Shown here piece by piece: positions 26,111-35,223 of a DNA stretch of 52,740 nucleotides. Source of the DNA: an uncultured Flavobacteriales bacterium (lineage in GTDB: Bacteria; Bacteroidota; Bacteroidia; Flavobacteriales_D; Sanyastnellaceae); contig CAJQIB010000031.1 of assembly GCA_905478325.1 (NCBI GenBank), positions 1-52,740 of the forward strand, in the 5' to 3' direction. The position numbers were made by a program, and so were the translations under genes. How positions within the stretch are numbered: the first letter of the stretch is position 1; every line of letters starts with the position of its first letter. The notes beneath the pieces were generated by a model. It saw nothing but the letters and a program-made list of their open reading frames with translations, was not told where the DNA came from and ran no database searches.

Positions 26111-27787
26111 ATGCGATACCAAACCACCATGCGTCCTGCTTTTCTAATCTTATCTATGTGTCTCGTATTGGTCAAGATGTACGGTCAAAACACCGTTGGC
26201 ACCATTGCCTATAATCCCGACCTGTTCACGGATGGATACACGCTTATTTATCCGCACAACCAGCACAGGGCCATGTTACTCAATGGGTGCGGTGAAGTCG
26301 TTCATCAATGGGAAATGGACTCCCTCAGACGGCCAGGAAACACTTGTTACCTCCAGCCCGACGGGGACATTATCATCACTTCTCGCCCTGCATCCGCAGG
26401 TAACGCTACCATTTGGGCTGGCGGAGCCGGTGAGACCATCGAGCGCCGCACGTGGGACAATGACGTGATCTGGAGCTACACGACGGAAAGTGATTCGCTG
26501 CGTCTCCATCACGATATGACCGTAACACCAAACGGCCATGTCATCGCGATCTGCTGGGAAGCCATCGATAGCTTAGAATGCATTGAAAACGGTCGGAATC
26601 CGGCATTGCTGGAGGCGGGCGTGCTGTGGAGTGACAAACTCATTGAGTTGCAACCCAACGGAAATGGGGGTGCCGATGTTGTTTGGGAATGGCGCGCTTG
26701 GGATCATTTGGTCCAGGATTTTGACAGCACAAAATTGAACTTTGGCGTTGTCGCTGACCATCAAAACAAAATCGACGTCAACTTTGGATCCGTTAGTAGT
26801 CAACCTGCCGATTGGCTCCACATGAACTCCATCGACTACTATCCATTTTATGATAGCGCCGGACAAATTGTAGTGAGCATTCCCACCTTCAATGAAGTGT
26901 GGACCATCTGGCACGACTGGTCGTTTAGCGACGATTTGATCTGGCGTTGGGGCAATCCCATTGCCTACGACCGTGGAGACAGCAGCGATCAACAACTCTT
27001 TTACCAACATGACATCCATTGGGGAAATGGTCCGTCTGTGCAACCGGGGAACCCCGATTTCGTCAAGTTCTTTGTCTTCAACAACCGCGTGCCCGATAGC
27101 CTCGGAACCCACAGTGAGGCGGCCATTATCAACCCCATATTTGACGAATACGAAGGAGGGTACGAATTTGACGAAACGACCGGCCGTTGGGGACCTGAAA
27201 CATTTGAATGGACCTACACACAGCCCGGATTGAGCAGCAGTGGATTGAGTTCCTTTCAGCGTTTGGGCAATGGAAATAACCTGATTTGTAGCGGTCGTAC
27301 CGGAGAGATTTTTGAGCTGACCGAAGACGCGGAGTTGGCTTGGCAATACCGTACGCCTCTATTGGGCGGCGCTCCTGTAGAGCAAGGTGTCGAATTGAGT
27401 ATGAACCAGAATCTCACCTTCCGAGCGGAACGCTATCCTGCCAATTTCGCTGCTTTCGAAGACCACGATTTGTCCTCCGGTACGGTCATTGAAGTCAATC
27501 CTGTCCCGCTCGAAATCTGCGTTCCCAATGTAGGACTCGGAAAGGAGGTGGCCTTGGAGTTTTCACTCCACCCAAACCCTACCAATGGTCCGGTGATTTT
27601 GCAGTTAGAGCAATGGGAAGGTGTCGATGTACGCTTGTTTGACTTCAGCGGGCGCCAAGTTTTTGCTCGTCAAATTTTAGGCCAATACACCCCGTTTGAC
27701 CTTTCCAATTTAGCCAAGGGCACTTACTTTCTGAAGGTTCAATCCGCGCAAGGGCAAGGAGTTCAACGCATTGTCGTATTGCGATAG
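26111..27787 (+). CDS. Arylsulfotransferase-like beta-propeller protein with T9SS type A sorting domain (copy 2)
   Basis: 558 residues from the ATG at 26111; an ATG at 26129 is an alternative, and upstream codons lie within copy 1. It has a signal peptide (ending KMYGQ) and the same blade order as copy 1: DGYTLIYPHNQHRAMLL, CGEVVHQWEMD, LHHDMTVTPNGHVIAICWE, VVWEWRAWDHLVQ, QHDIHWGNG and FQRLGNGNNLICSGRTGEIFEL. It ends with a type A sorting domain (LHPNPTNGPVILQL ... KGTYFLKVQ). The two proteins are clearly paralogous but well diverged, an old tandem duplication rather than a recent one. Different substrates are possible. Confidence 0.85.
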   Translation: MRYQTTMRPAFLILSMCLVLVKMYGQNTVGTIAYNPDLFTDGYTLIYPHNQHRAMLLNGCGEVVHQWEMDSLRRPGNTCYLQPDGDIIITSRPASAGNATIWAGGAGETIERRTWDNDVIWSYTTESDSLRLHHDMTVTPNGHVIAICWEAIDSLECIENGRNPALLEAGVLWSDKLIELQPNGNGGADVVWEWRAWDHLVQDFDSTKLNFGVVADHQNKIDVNFGSVSSQPADWLHMNSIDYYPFYDSAGQIVVSIPTFNEVWTIWHDWSFSDDLIWRWGNPIAYDRGDSSDQQLFYQHDIHWGNGPSVQPGNPDFVKFFVFNNRVPDSLGTHSEAAIINPIFDEYEGGYEFDETTGRWGPETFEWTYTQPGLSSSGLSSFQRLGNGNNLICSGRTGEIFELTEDAELAWQYRTPLLGGAPVEQGVELSMNQNLTFRAERYPANFAAFEDHDLSSGTVIEVNPVPLEICVPNVGLGKEVALEFSLHPNPTNGPVILQLEQWEGVDVRLFDFSGRQVFARQILGQYTPFDLSNLAKGTYFLKVQSAQGQGVQRIVVLR

Positions 27788-27874
27788 CAGCCCTGCATTG
27801 CGATCTAATTAACCAAGCTAAATTCGGCCCCAACGAACGTGTAAAGAGCCTTCACAGATTAACTTCAGTCCGTG

Positions 27875-27908
27875 TTGTTTCAGGTTTACAATAAAACCGC
27901 TACTTTTG
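27875..27908 (+). promoter_or_regulatory. Promoter of the tRNA-Arg gene
   Basis: TTG at 27875-27877 and TACTTTTG at 27901-27908 are spaced 23 bp apart, matching the Bacteroidota TTG/TAnnTTTG pattern. The mature tRNA begins 10 bp later at 27918. Confidence 0.65.
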
Positions 27909-27917
27909 CGCCCGATT

Positions 27918-27991
27918 GGCCCCGTAGTTCAACTGGATAGAATATCAGATTTCGGCTCTGATGGTTGGAGGTTCGAACCCTCCCGGGGTCA
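27918..27991 (+). tRNA. tRNA-Arg (anticodon TCG)
   Basis: A complete cloverleaf. The acceptor arms GGCCCCG (27918-27924) and CGGGGTC (27984-27990) pair with one G-T. The anticodon stem TCAGA/TCTGA encloses the loop TTTCGGC, giving anticodon TCG, which reads CGA and other CGN arginine codons. The T arm carries GGTTCGAACC. The discriminator is A at 27991. The CCA end is not encoded. It has its own promoter and a terminator starting 2 bp downstream. Confidence 0.95.
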
Positions 27992-27992
27992 C

Positions 27993-28027
27993 AAAGCACC
28001 ATTCCAAATAGGTTTGGTGCTTTTTTT
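27993..28027 (+). terminator. Rho-independent terminator of tRNA-Arg
   Basis: AAAGCACC (27993-28000) pairs with GGTGCTTT (28016-28023) and is followed by a run of seven T from 28021. It starts directly after the tRNA. Confidence 0.85.
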
Positions 28028-28285
28028 ATTTTATTGACTGATTCCAACCGTCTGAGGACAGTCGTTTCCATCTGGGGCCACCAATGGCAGCATGAACTGA
28101 GCGTCGCTGATTAGCTGGTGCATCAACACATCCCGTTTCTTCCAACAATGCGGCAGAATACAACTCCCATTCATCGGCAATACCAATGGCCGCTTGAGGG
28201 TCATCAAGAATCCCCGTCTTCGTCACCAATGCCCCGTAGGGATAATCGATGGCCATGCATTCGTAATCACATTCCGATTCTACAG

Positions 28286-29284
28286 TTAGCGGGTTTCACC
28301 CCGACAAACAACCTGAGAAGTCACGTGAGAATCAATCCGCACTGATACAATCGCGCAGTCCCCAGACCACGATGTCCACGGTACGATCATGCTGGACGAA
28401 GGACTCGAGGATTCGAATACTTGTCGACCGTCAAGGCCAAACATTTTCACGTGCAGGCGTCTCGTTTCGAAGTCAGAAGAAACGACCTCAAGGCCTTGGG
28501 ATGTCGAGAGGAATTTTACCTCGTTTTGATTCTCAACTTCTTGGAGGTTCGACGTGACGACCTGCTCAATGAAAACCTCATCCAAGAAGTAAAACGCTCC
28601 ATATGTGCTTACCGCTCCTGAATAGGTGGGGTTGGGTGCCAACAAGGTCTGTTCATCGGTCTTGAAATTTCCGATGGTGATGAAGTCAACGGCACCTTCA
28701 AAGGTCAACGTGTCCACAATCAAGGTCCACCCTTCTACATCATCAACGATCTCTTCTGTATAGACCTGCGGCTGCGCCTCGATGACCCCGTCACTATTGA
28801 GATCAACCGGCCCAGCAGTTAACAAGGCCTGCAACCCTGTAGACGAGAATTCAATGTAATCCGCCAGAGAGACATAGAAACCAATCGCATATGCCTGCCC
28901 CGGAATCAGCGGCACATCCAGTTCTGCCTGCACATAATGTCGCTGATTGAATCCTTCAATGGTATAGGCATACAATCCCGCCATGGCTTGCCCTTGGAAT
29001 GGCAACTGGGTGCCACGGATTCCAATCGGTCCTGAATACGTGCTGACAGGTTGCGCGTTGTAACACGACTCGTCAGCATCGGTAAAGAACATTTGGGGAG
29101 TGCCAAGTGTCGGGCTCACCCAATCAAATAAGGTGTTGGTGAAATCATTGGGGCCCATGATGCCGCAAAACGGGGCTTCGACCGCTTCAAATCCCGGATC
29201 TGGAATGATATTCTGCGCGACTGCCTGAGACGCATATGCCATTCCAACTAAGAGCATAAGAGGCCACATTGTCTTTTTTATCAT
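28286..29284 (-). CDS. Secreted protein of unknown function with T9SS-type C-terminus
   Basis: 332 residues from the ATG at 29284 (MIKKTMWPLMLLVG), which places a clean signal peptide ending AVAQ. The mature start NIIPDPGFEA and the beta-rich body (YVQAELDVPLIPGQAYAIGFYVSLAD) resemble carbohydrate-binding, jelly-roll modules that often follow a 'NPGFE' start in Bacteroidota, so sugar binding is possible. The last 75 residues (LHVKMFGLDGRQVFES ...) have the strand order of a type A sorting domain but lack the clear YPNP opening and end in RGETR, so export by T9SS is likely but not certain. It stands alone on the minus strand and diverges from the IgGFc-binding-like gene across 152 bp. Confidence 0.7.
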   Translation of the reverse strand: MIKKTMWPLMLLVGMAYASQAVAQNIIPDPGFEAVEAPFCGIMGPNDFTNTLFDWVSPTLGTPQMFFTDADESCYNAQPVSTYSGPIGIRGTQLPFQGQAMAGLYAYTIEGFNQRHYVQAELDVPLIPGQAYAIGFYVSLADYIEFSSTGLQALLTAGPVDLNSDGVIEAQPQVYTEEIVDDVEGWTLIVDTLTFEGAVDFITIGNFKTDEQTLLAPNPTYSGAVSTYGAFYFLDEVFIEQVVTSNLQEVENQNEVKFLSTSQGLEVVSSDFETRRLHVKMFGLDGRQVFESSSPSSSMIVPWTSWSGDCAIVSVRIDSHVTSQVVCRGETR

Positions 29285-29436
29285 ACTGTTTACGTTATGC
29301 TGTTTGAACTTTTTATTGAATGGATGAAGATACATCAGGTCTCAACCGGTTTATTTCTCCACTCTTCCAATCATTCCTTAGATTTAGAATTGTTTAAGCC
29401 GCTCTCCAGCACCAACATAACCATTAGACCGCCCAT

Positions 29437-31782
29437 ATGCTTCAGTCCATCATTCAAGGTGTTTTGTTGTTGACGGCTTGTTTCGTCAGTCTTGGATCGT
29501 GGAGTCAATTGGACACCATCCATTGGGTGCCGCCACTGCATAGTCGAGATACAGGACAGATCAATGACCATTACTTGTACTTGTCGACACCGAGTGTCGA
29601 CCCGGTGGAAGTCACCATTCGCGATGGTTCCGGTGCGTCTTTTGGAGATTCTCCTTACACGGTTCAAAATGGCGCTCCACTGGAGATTTACGTAGAAAAC
29701 GGACAAACTTCTGGCAGCAAGTTGATGGTGGCAGAGAACGAGTTGAACACCACTCTTGACAACCGCGGCCTGATCATAGAGTCGACCGAACCCATTTTTT
29801 GCAATGCACGCTACCGGAGCAATTGGCAGGCCGAAGCGCTCACTTCCAAAGGATCGAAGGCCAAGGGGACGACGTTCCGATTTGGGGCGATGCCCATTTC
29901 CAATCAAGCCGGAATTCGGTCCTTTGTGTTCGGTATTATGGCGACCGAAGAGGCCGTTCAGGTGCAGGTTTCCAATTACAATCCCCAAGTTGTTTTCGCA
30001 GGAATACCCACCGTTAATGACGACAACTTGTCCTTTACACTCAATGCAGGTGAATGCCGTGTCTACTCAGGCTATGCCAATTCCGATGCCAATCTTGCCG
30101 GCATGATCGGCGCGCTGATTCAAAGCTCTGGAGACATCGTCGTGAACATTGGCAATTGGTGCGGATCGATCGGTACGGGCGCAGGCAATCAGGACATCGG
30201 AGCCGATCAAATTGTCCCTGTACCGTATCTCGGACAGGACCACATTTTGGTGGAAGGCATTGGAGACTCTTCGCAGGAACGCGGATTGGTTGTTGCGCAT
30301 TATCCCAATACTGCGGTGTACTTGAATGGATCGGCAACCCCTTCGGTAACCCTGCAGCCTGGAGAATGGTATCTGACACCCAACAGCGCTTATACAGGAA
30401 CGCCACATTCGAACGTGTACATCCGCTTGTCTGAACCGGCATACGTCTATCAATTCTTGGCAGGCAGTAGCAGCCAATCCACTCCAGGATTGAACTTCAT
30501 CCCCCCCATCTCTTGCGGGATGCCGCATTCTGTGGATGAAATCCCGAGCATTCAATCCATAGGTTCCACGAACTATTCAGGAGGAATCTTTGCCATTACT
30601 GAGGAGAATGCGACCCTGACCATTGATGGCGTGGTGTATGGTGGCGGTGTGGTGGTGGACGGGTTTGACGGGTGGGAAACCTACCGCATCCTCAACCTCA
30701 CTGGGGACATCACCGTTGAATCTTCTGGGCCCGTCGCGGTCGGACTTTTCGGTAGCAGCGCCGACGCAGGGTTTTCGGGATATTACTCGGGGTTTTCATT
30801 GAACATCGATGCGGCATTTGAAGCACCTGACTTCGTCTGTTGGGGCGATGACGCCACTTTCGAATTCAGCGGAGACACCCTGGGCGGAGGAGTCTTGGAT
30901 TGGGATTTTGGGTTGCTCGATTTCGAAGATTTCGGTGATGACCTGTTTGTGGCCAGTGATGTCGATCCGGGAAGCTATGATGTGAGCCTACATGTTACGG
31001 GCGATTTGTGCGCAGACAGCAGCTTTCATACTGTTACGTTCTACCCGCCGTATTCAGGTCAAAGCGCCGCCAGTGCTTGCGAATCCTACGTTTGGAATGG
31101 GAACGCGTACTCCAGCACAGGGATCTTTCTGGACACGTTGACCAGTGCCACGGGATGCGACAGTTTGGTCGAGTTGGACTTGAACATCATGCCGTTGCCC
31201 GACCCGATGCTGGTAGATTGGATGAGCGATACCTTGGTCTATTGCCCGGTACCCGGCTCTTTGTTGTTTGGCGTGGAGGCCGACCCGTTGTATCAACTGA
31301 GTTGGACATTCTGGGCGGAAGGATCCAACGATTCCATTCCGCTTCCCAGCCCCATTGCCGCTTCTGCTTACTACGGCCCGGGACTTTACCAAATCATCTA
31401 TGCGACGGGTGCACCTTGCTATTTTTCTGCTACAGGAACCATTGCTGTTGAAATCGAAGATTGCAGCATCACCATCCCCAACGTATTCTCGCCCAATGGC
31501 GATGGCAAGAACGACCGGTTTTATGTGGACGGCTTGTTCAGCATCCAGAACGCGCGCATGCAAATATTCAATCGCTGGGGCAACCTGATGTTCAATGATG
31601 ATGACTTTGGGTCCAGTGCAGGTTGGGATCCGCGACTAACCGCATCAGAGGGCACCTACTATTACATCTTAGAAATCCCCATCCTGACCGAAGAATTGGC
31701 CATCACGGGGATTGGAGGTCCTGAAATTGTAGAAGGCCCTCAAACGGTCATTTATCAGGGGAGTTTAACCTTGGTGCGATGA
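29437..31782 (+). CDS. IgGFc-binding-domain-like adhesin with PKD-like module and T9SS type B sorting domain
   Basis: A 781-residue protein with a signal peptide (1-24, ending SWSQ). Residues about 30-450 resemble the IgGFc-binding N-terminal domain found in bacterial and animal adhesive proteins: HYLYLSTPSVDPVEVTIRDG, RGLIIESTEPIFCNARY, GADQIVPVPYLGQDHILVEG, EPAYVYQFLAGSSSQSTPGLNFIPPISC. A PKD-like module follows (about 465-535), then a short cysteine-paired module (SACESYVWNGNAYSSTGIF). The end (IPNVFSPNGDGKNDRFYV ... MQIFNRWGNLMF) is a type B sorting domain. In bacteria the N-terminal domain does not imply antibody binding. Likely a cell-surface or released adhesin. A strong terminator follows. 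Confidence 0.88.
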   Translation: MLQSIIQGVLLLTACFVSLGSWSQLDTIHWVPPLHSRDTGQINDHYLYLSTPSVDPVEVTIRDGSGASFGDSPYTVQNGAPLEIYVENGQTSGSKLMVAENELNTTLDNRGLIIESTEPIFCNARYRSNWQAEALTSKGSKAKGTTFRFGAMPISNQAGIRSFVFGIMATEEAVQVQVSNYNPQVVFAGIPTVNDDNLSFTLNAGECRVYSGYANSDANLAGMIGALIQSSGDIVVNIGNWCGSIGTGAGNQDIGADQIVPVPYLGQDHILVEGIGDSSQERGLVVAHYPNTAVYLNGSATPSVTLQPGEWYLTPNSAYTGTPHSNVYIRLSEPAYVYQFLAGSSSQSTPGLNFIPPISCGMPHSVDEIPSIQSIGSTNYSGGIFAITEENATLTIDGVVYGGGVVVDGFDGWETYRILNLTGDITVESSGPVAVGLFGSSADAGFSGYYSGFSLNIDAAFEAPDFVCWGDDATFEFSGDTLGGGVLDWDFGLLDFEDFGDDLFVASDVDPGSYDVSLHVTGDLCADSSFHTVTFYPPYSGQSAASACESYVWNGNAYSSTGIFLDTLTSATGCDSLVELDLNIMPLPDPMLVDWMSDTLVYCPVPGSLLFGVEADPLYQLSWTFWAEGSNDSIPLPSPIAASAYYGPGLYQIIYATGAPCYFSATGTIAVEIEDCSITIPNVFSPNGDGKNDRFYVDGLFSIQNARMQIFNRWGNLMFNDDDFGSSAGWDPRLTASEGTYYYILEIPILTEELAITGIGGPEIVEGPQTVIYQGSLTLVR

Positions 31783-31820
31783 CCTTATGGTCGCCAATTT
31801 CAGATTATACATTCAATCAA

Positions 31821-31864
31821 AAAACCGCCGCTGAAGGAGAGAGTCCTTGGCGGCGGTTTTTTTC
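31821..31864. terminator. Bidirectional terminator between the adhesin and porin genes
   Basis: AAAACCGCCGC (31821-31831) pairs with GCGGCGGTTTT (31850-31860). An inner AAGG/CCTT pairing lengthens the hairpin. It has an A-run on the left and a T-run on the right, so it can stop the plus-strand adhesin transcript and the minus-strand porin transcript. Confidence 0.88.
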
Positions 31865-31896
31865 TGAAATGTTTCTCGGTAATCCTAACTGGCTGC

Positions 31897-33108
31897 TCAA
31901 AAAGCCATCTCCACCTGGAAACGGAAGAGCATATCGAATTCTTGATCGAAGCTGAATTCGGCGTTTTCGTCTATGAAGCTCAGGTCGGTTTGAACCTTCA
32001 AACTGTGCCCTACAACATACTTGGACAATCCGAACGTGTACATGCGCTGCGCATCACGATCGGAGATCAGACCCGCTGCTTCCGGGGTAATGGATGTATA
32101 GCGGAATGCCGGCTCCACGTTGTTTTCAAACAAATAGCCTAATTGTACATTGATGCCTTCGCCCGTGTAGTAGTTGCTCAAAAATTCTTCCCCCGCTCCT
32201 TCATCTATTTTGATGCGATCACCCAAGGCTTTCTTATTCGCGTATTCACCGGCGACCACCCACCCTTTGTACTTGAACATGAAATCCGCCAGGACGGTCT
32301 GCAAACTATTGTAAGCCGTATCCGCCACGTAGCTTCCGAGGTTACCACGTTCTCGTGCGGCATTCATGTTGTGGTCAAAGGTCACTCCGATGGATAACTT
32401 GGGAGTCTGCTCTCGCTTCAAATCCGAGCTGATGTAGTCGCCCTTGCCAGTGAAGGCACCCATCGGCAAAAACTCCAATCGACCGGTATACTCCAACCCA
32501 CCGTCATTGCCAGCCGTGCGGTTTCGGCCTTCGCCTTGAGAAAACGCCAATGCCTCATTGATGATCATCCCTCCAATGGTGTGCTTGTTGCGAAACTGAA
32601 TGCCCATGTCACGGTCAATGTTGAAGCGTGAATTGACCAAGCTTCGGTCCACGAATTGCAACTTCTGCGAGGAAATAACCCGCTCACGATTGCCTGGCAA
32701 TTTGGTCTGTCCCACCCATACCTCAAAATTACCGGCTACTTTCCAGCGCACAAACGCATCGAGGATCAGGTTGGAGGTGTTGTTGGTTTGTTGCATCTCG
32801 CCCCCATGGTCACGGTTGGAAAGGCCCAACTCAATCTTGTACTGCAGGTTGGGGTGGTGAGCGAATCCCGAGAATTTAAGTCGTGAACGACGGATTAGCC
32901 AATTGGTTTCGACCGCATTGAAATCCATGCCCGGCACTTCCGTGATAAACAAGCTCTGAACACGAGCATTGAATTTCATGGAGAAACTTTCGTCTGCTGC
33001 AACAACGGTAACGCCCTTTCCGAAAGTACTTTCGATCGTCTGCTGACCCATGAGCGGGCTGCTAATGGCCAAAAAGCCAAAAATTAAGGCGTGAATAGAA
33101 TACTTCAT
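31897..33108 (-). CDS. OprO/OprP-type outer-membrane porin (phosphate-selective porin family)
   Basis: A 403-residue protein with a signal peptide (1-22, ending LMGQ). The mature part has the porin O/P layout: SFSMKFNARVQSLFITE at the start, WLIRRSRLKFSGFAHHPNLQYKIELG, an alternating amphipathic barrel pattern throughout, and a terminal aromatic (FRFQVEMAF) as needed for BAM-dependent insertion. Family members form trimeric anion channels, some selective for phosphate or polyphosphate. It lies 49 bp after the PiT transporter in the same direction, which supports phosphate as the substrate. Confidence 0.88.
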   Translation of the reverse strand: MKYSIHALIFGFLAISSPLMGQQTIESTFGKGVTVVAADESFSMKFNARVQSLFITEVPGMDFNAVETNWLIRRSRLKFSGFAHHPNLQYKIELGLSNRDHGGEMQQTNNTSNLILDAFVRWKVAGNFEVWVGQTKLPGNRERVISSQKLQFVDRSLVNSRFNIDRDMGIQFRNKHTIGGMIINEALAFSQGEGRNRTAGNDGGLEYTGRLEFLPMGAFTGKGDYISSDLKREQTPKLSIGVTFDHNMNAARERGNLGSYVADTAYNSLQTVLADFMFKYKGWVVAGEYANKKALGDRIKIDEGAGEEFLSNYYTGEGINVQLGYLFENNVEPAFRYTSITPEAAGLISDRDAQRMYTFGLSKYVVGHSLKVQTDLSFIDENAEFSFDQEFDMLFRFQVEMAF

Positions 33109-33157
33109 GGTTCAATTGTTCTCGAATAGTTCGTGAAAAGTGTAAATCGGTTTGTTT

Positions 33158-34216
33158 TTAGTCCGCAATCAAGTCCGTTGGAATCACCTGAACATCGGCG
33201 GACGTCTCTGCTGAGGCAGGAGCAGCTACTTCCTCCGTGCTCGCTGGAGATGCTCCGTCCATATTGGCTGCATCTTCACCGTAATGAATGGCCAAGACAA
33301 TGGCTACACTCACCAAAAGACCGACGATTAGCTTCAAGAAATCCTTTGCCACAATGGGGAAAATAGATTTCAAATTACCCTTCTTGGTCAAGCCCGTATT
33401 CAACGCAAGTTCACGGCCACAGAGCAATCCCACAAACACCCACGTCGTGGACATGGGGATGTTGTTCATCTGCTTGAAATAGAGCAATAAGAATGCATAG
33501 ACCAAATCGATCATGGTCGCAGACCTCACATATTTGGTGCTCTGCTTTGCCAGAACAATTTCCTGGATCTTTCCACCACGTTGATAGAAAATATAGCCTA
33601 GACCCGCAATAAAAAATACGATGACCAAGATCAGCTGCATCACGGTTAGCTCACGCGGCAAAAAGACGGCGATATTTGCCACGTCATGCGAAAGCCAAGT
33701 AAACCATAAGAATCCTGTGGAACACCATTGCATCACACGCCACACCTTTCTTGATTTTTCGCTCACATCATCCTTCTCATCCACAATTTTTGAGATGAGC
33801 AGCCACAACGCATAAGCCACCACAGCGGCCAATCCATATCCCATGATGCTTTTCATCAGCATCTTCTCCAGAACGAACGTGCTTGCAAACGCAGAAAGCA
33901 CTAGGAAAGAAGTGGAAACCGGAATGCCCTTGCGGGTAAGCAATACGAGTGCGAGAGGAGCGAGTGCGTGGTACCACTGTGGTTCTTGGTAAGGAATCTT
34001 GGTCAATCGGCCGAATGAAATATCTCCATTTCCTGATGAAACCCAGCCGTATACCAAGGTGAATACCAAAACAGCGGAAGCTGCTGCCCACAGGGTGGTC
34101 CATTTGAACTTGTCTCGGTTCGATGCAATCCAAGTTCCGAGGGTCTGAACGCTATCATTTGCGATGACTGAAAAGCCTGCTAAGCAAAATCCAACTAAAG
34201 TAAAGAGTTCTAACAT
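33158..34216 (-). CDS. PiT-family inorganic phosphate transporter
   Basis: 352 residues from the ATG at 34216; codons upstream to 34318 give a polar extension and are unlikely. There are about ten membrane segments. VIANDSVQTLGTWIAS near the N-terminus corresponds to the GANDxxNxxGT motif of PiT transporters, and GIPVSTSFLVLSAF to the second conserved repeat. The C-terminus is a short acidic, Ala/Ser-rich tail. PiT proteins take up phosphate (as metal phosphate or with a cation) at the inner membrane. It probably forms a two-gene operon with the porin downstream, giving outer- and inner-membrane steps. Confidence 0.88.
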   Translation of the reverse strand: MLELFTLVGFCLAGFSVIANDSVQTLGTWIASNRDKFKWTTLWAAASAVLVFTLVYGWVSSGNGDISFGRLTKIPYQEPQWYHALAPLALVLLTRKGIPVSTSFLVLSAFASTFVLEKMLMKSIMGYGLAAVVAYALWLLISKIVDEKDDVSEKSRKVWRVMQWCSTGFLWFTWLSHDVANIAVFLPRELTVMQLILVIVFFIAGLGYIFYQRGGKIQEIVLAKQSTKYVRSATMIDLVYAFLLLYFKQMNNIPMSTTWVFVGLLCGRELALNTGLTKKGNLKSIFPIVAKDFLKLIVGLLVSVAIVLAIHYGEDAANMDGASPASTEEVAAPASAETSADVQVIPTDLIAD

Positions 34217-34455
34217 CAGTGATGGTTTATGGTCCTTTCGGCGTGTTAAGCAAAAGTTACCCGTATGTTTCGTGCCACAAAAGTTGAGTATGAAGCCAAG
34301 GTTATCTCTATGTTTCATATTATGAGATTGTTAACATTGCGTCATCATTCGCTTTGAGCGCAATAACACTCACTTTTTTTAGCCTCAAGAAGATTTGATG
34401 GCAGTATGATTTTGTCGTCCGGCGCTATATTCGCACACTAATTAGCAGACGGCTC

Positions 34456-35163
34456 ATGTCTCCCTATCTCGGCGAATTTCTTGGCACTTTTCTACTCATT
34501 TTGATGGGCGGAAGCGTAAATGCGAATCTAGATCTGGCCAAAACCAAAGGTTCCGGCAGCGGTTGGCTTTTGATGTCTTGGGGGTGGGGAATGTCGGTAT
34601 TCCTTGGTGTTTACACAGCCCTCGAATTGGGCGGAAGTGGACATATCAATCCCGCCATTTCAATCGGAATGGCTGCTTTTGGGAAACTTGACAGCACATT
34701 GCTCTTGGGTTATGTGTTCGCTCAGATGGCCGGTGCTTTTTGTGGGGCAGTGGTCACGTGGGCGGCGTTTCGAATGCATTTCGAGGCCACTGAAAACGCC
34801 GACCGCAAGCTGGGGGTATTCAGCACATCCCCTGCCATCCGACATACCTTTTCGAATTTCCTAACCGAGCTCATTGGCACATTTGTACTCGCCTTTGGTG
34901 CATTGGCAGCATCAGCGCCGACCAATTCGCTTGGCGCCCTTGACGCACTGCCCGTAGCACTGCTTGTGGCCGGAATAGGAATGGGATTGGGCGGACCAAC
35001 CGGCTATGCCATCAATCCGGCGCGGGACCTTGGACCCCGCATTGCCCACTTTGTATTGCCGATTTCGGGCAAGCGAGACAGCGATTGGTCCTACAGTTGG
35101 ATTCCTGTCATTGGGCCCATCACAGGCGCTTTGTTGGGTGTCGGTCTCTATAGCCTTCTTTAA
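34456..35163 (+). CDS. glpF: Aquaglyceroporin (MIP family)
   Basis: A 235-residue channel with six membrane segments and two NPA motifs: GHINPAIS (about 58-65) and YAINPARDLGPR (about 184-195). The Asp after the second NPAR is typical of glycerol facilitators (GlpF) rather than water-only channels. It diverges from the PiT transporter across 239 bp and converges with the TonB receptor 60 bp away. No glycerol kinase is nearby, so the solute could be glycerol, another small polyol or water. A diverged C-terminal fragment of a similar gene lies at 40221-40370. Confidence 0.92.
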   Translation: MSPYLGEFLGTFLLILMGGSVNANLDLAKTKGSGSGWLLMSWGWGMSVFLGVYTALELGGSGHINPAISIGMAAFGKLDSTLLLGYVFAQMAGAFCGAVVTWAAFRMHFEATENADRKLGVFSTSPAIRHTFSNFLTELIGTFVLAFGALAASAPTNSLGALDALPVALLVAGIGMGLGGPTGYAINPARDLGPRIAHFVLPISGKRDSDWSYSWIPVIGPITGALLGVGLYSLL

Positions 35164-35223
35164 AGCGAAGTCCAAACAATGCAGCGCGCCCAGCGGGGAT
35201 CATCGCACTCAGAGAATCGCTTC

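Noticed and set aside
26573-27346. 257-codon minus-strand frame
   Set aside because: Exactly antisense to the second arylsulfotransferase-like gene; its protein has no coherent domain and the opposite strand is clearly coding.
28026-28256. Minus-strand frame of 76 codons (MAIDYPYGALVTKTG...) between the tRNA terminator and the 28286-29284 gene
   Set aside because: It ends in the T-run region of the tRNA terminator, has no signal, domain or upstream site, and is closed by TGA just before its first ATG. It could be a remnant, but nothing supports translation.
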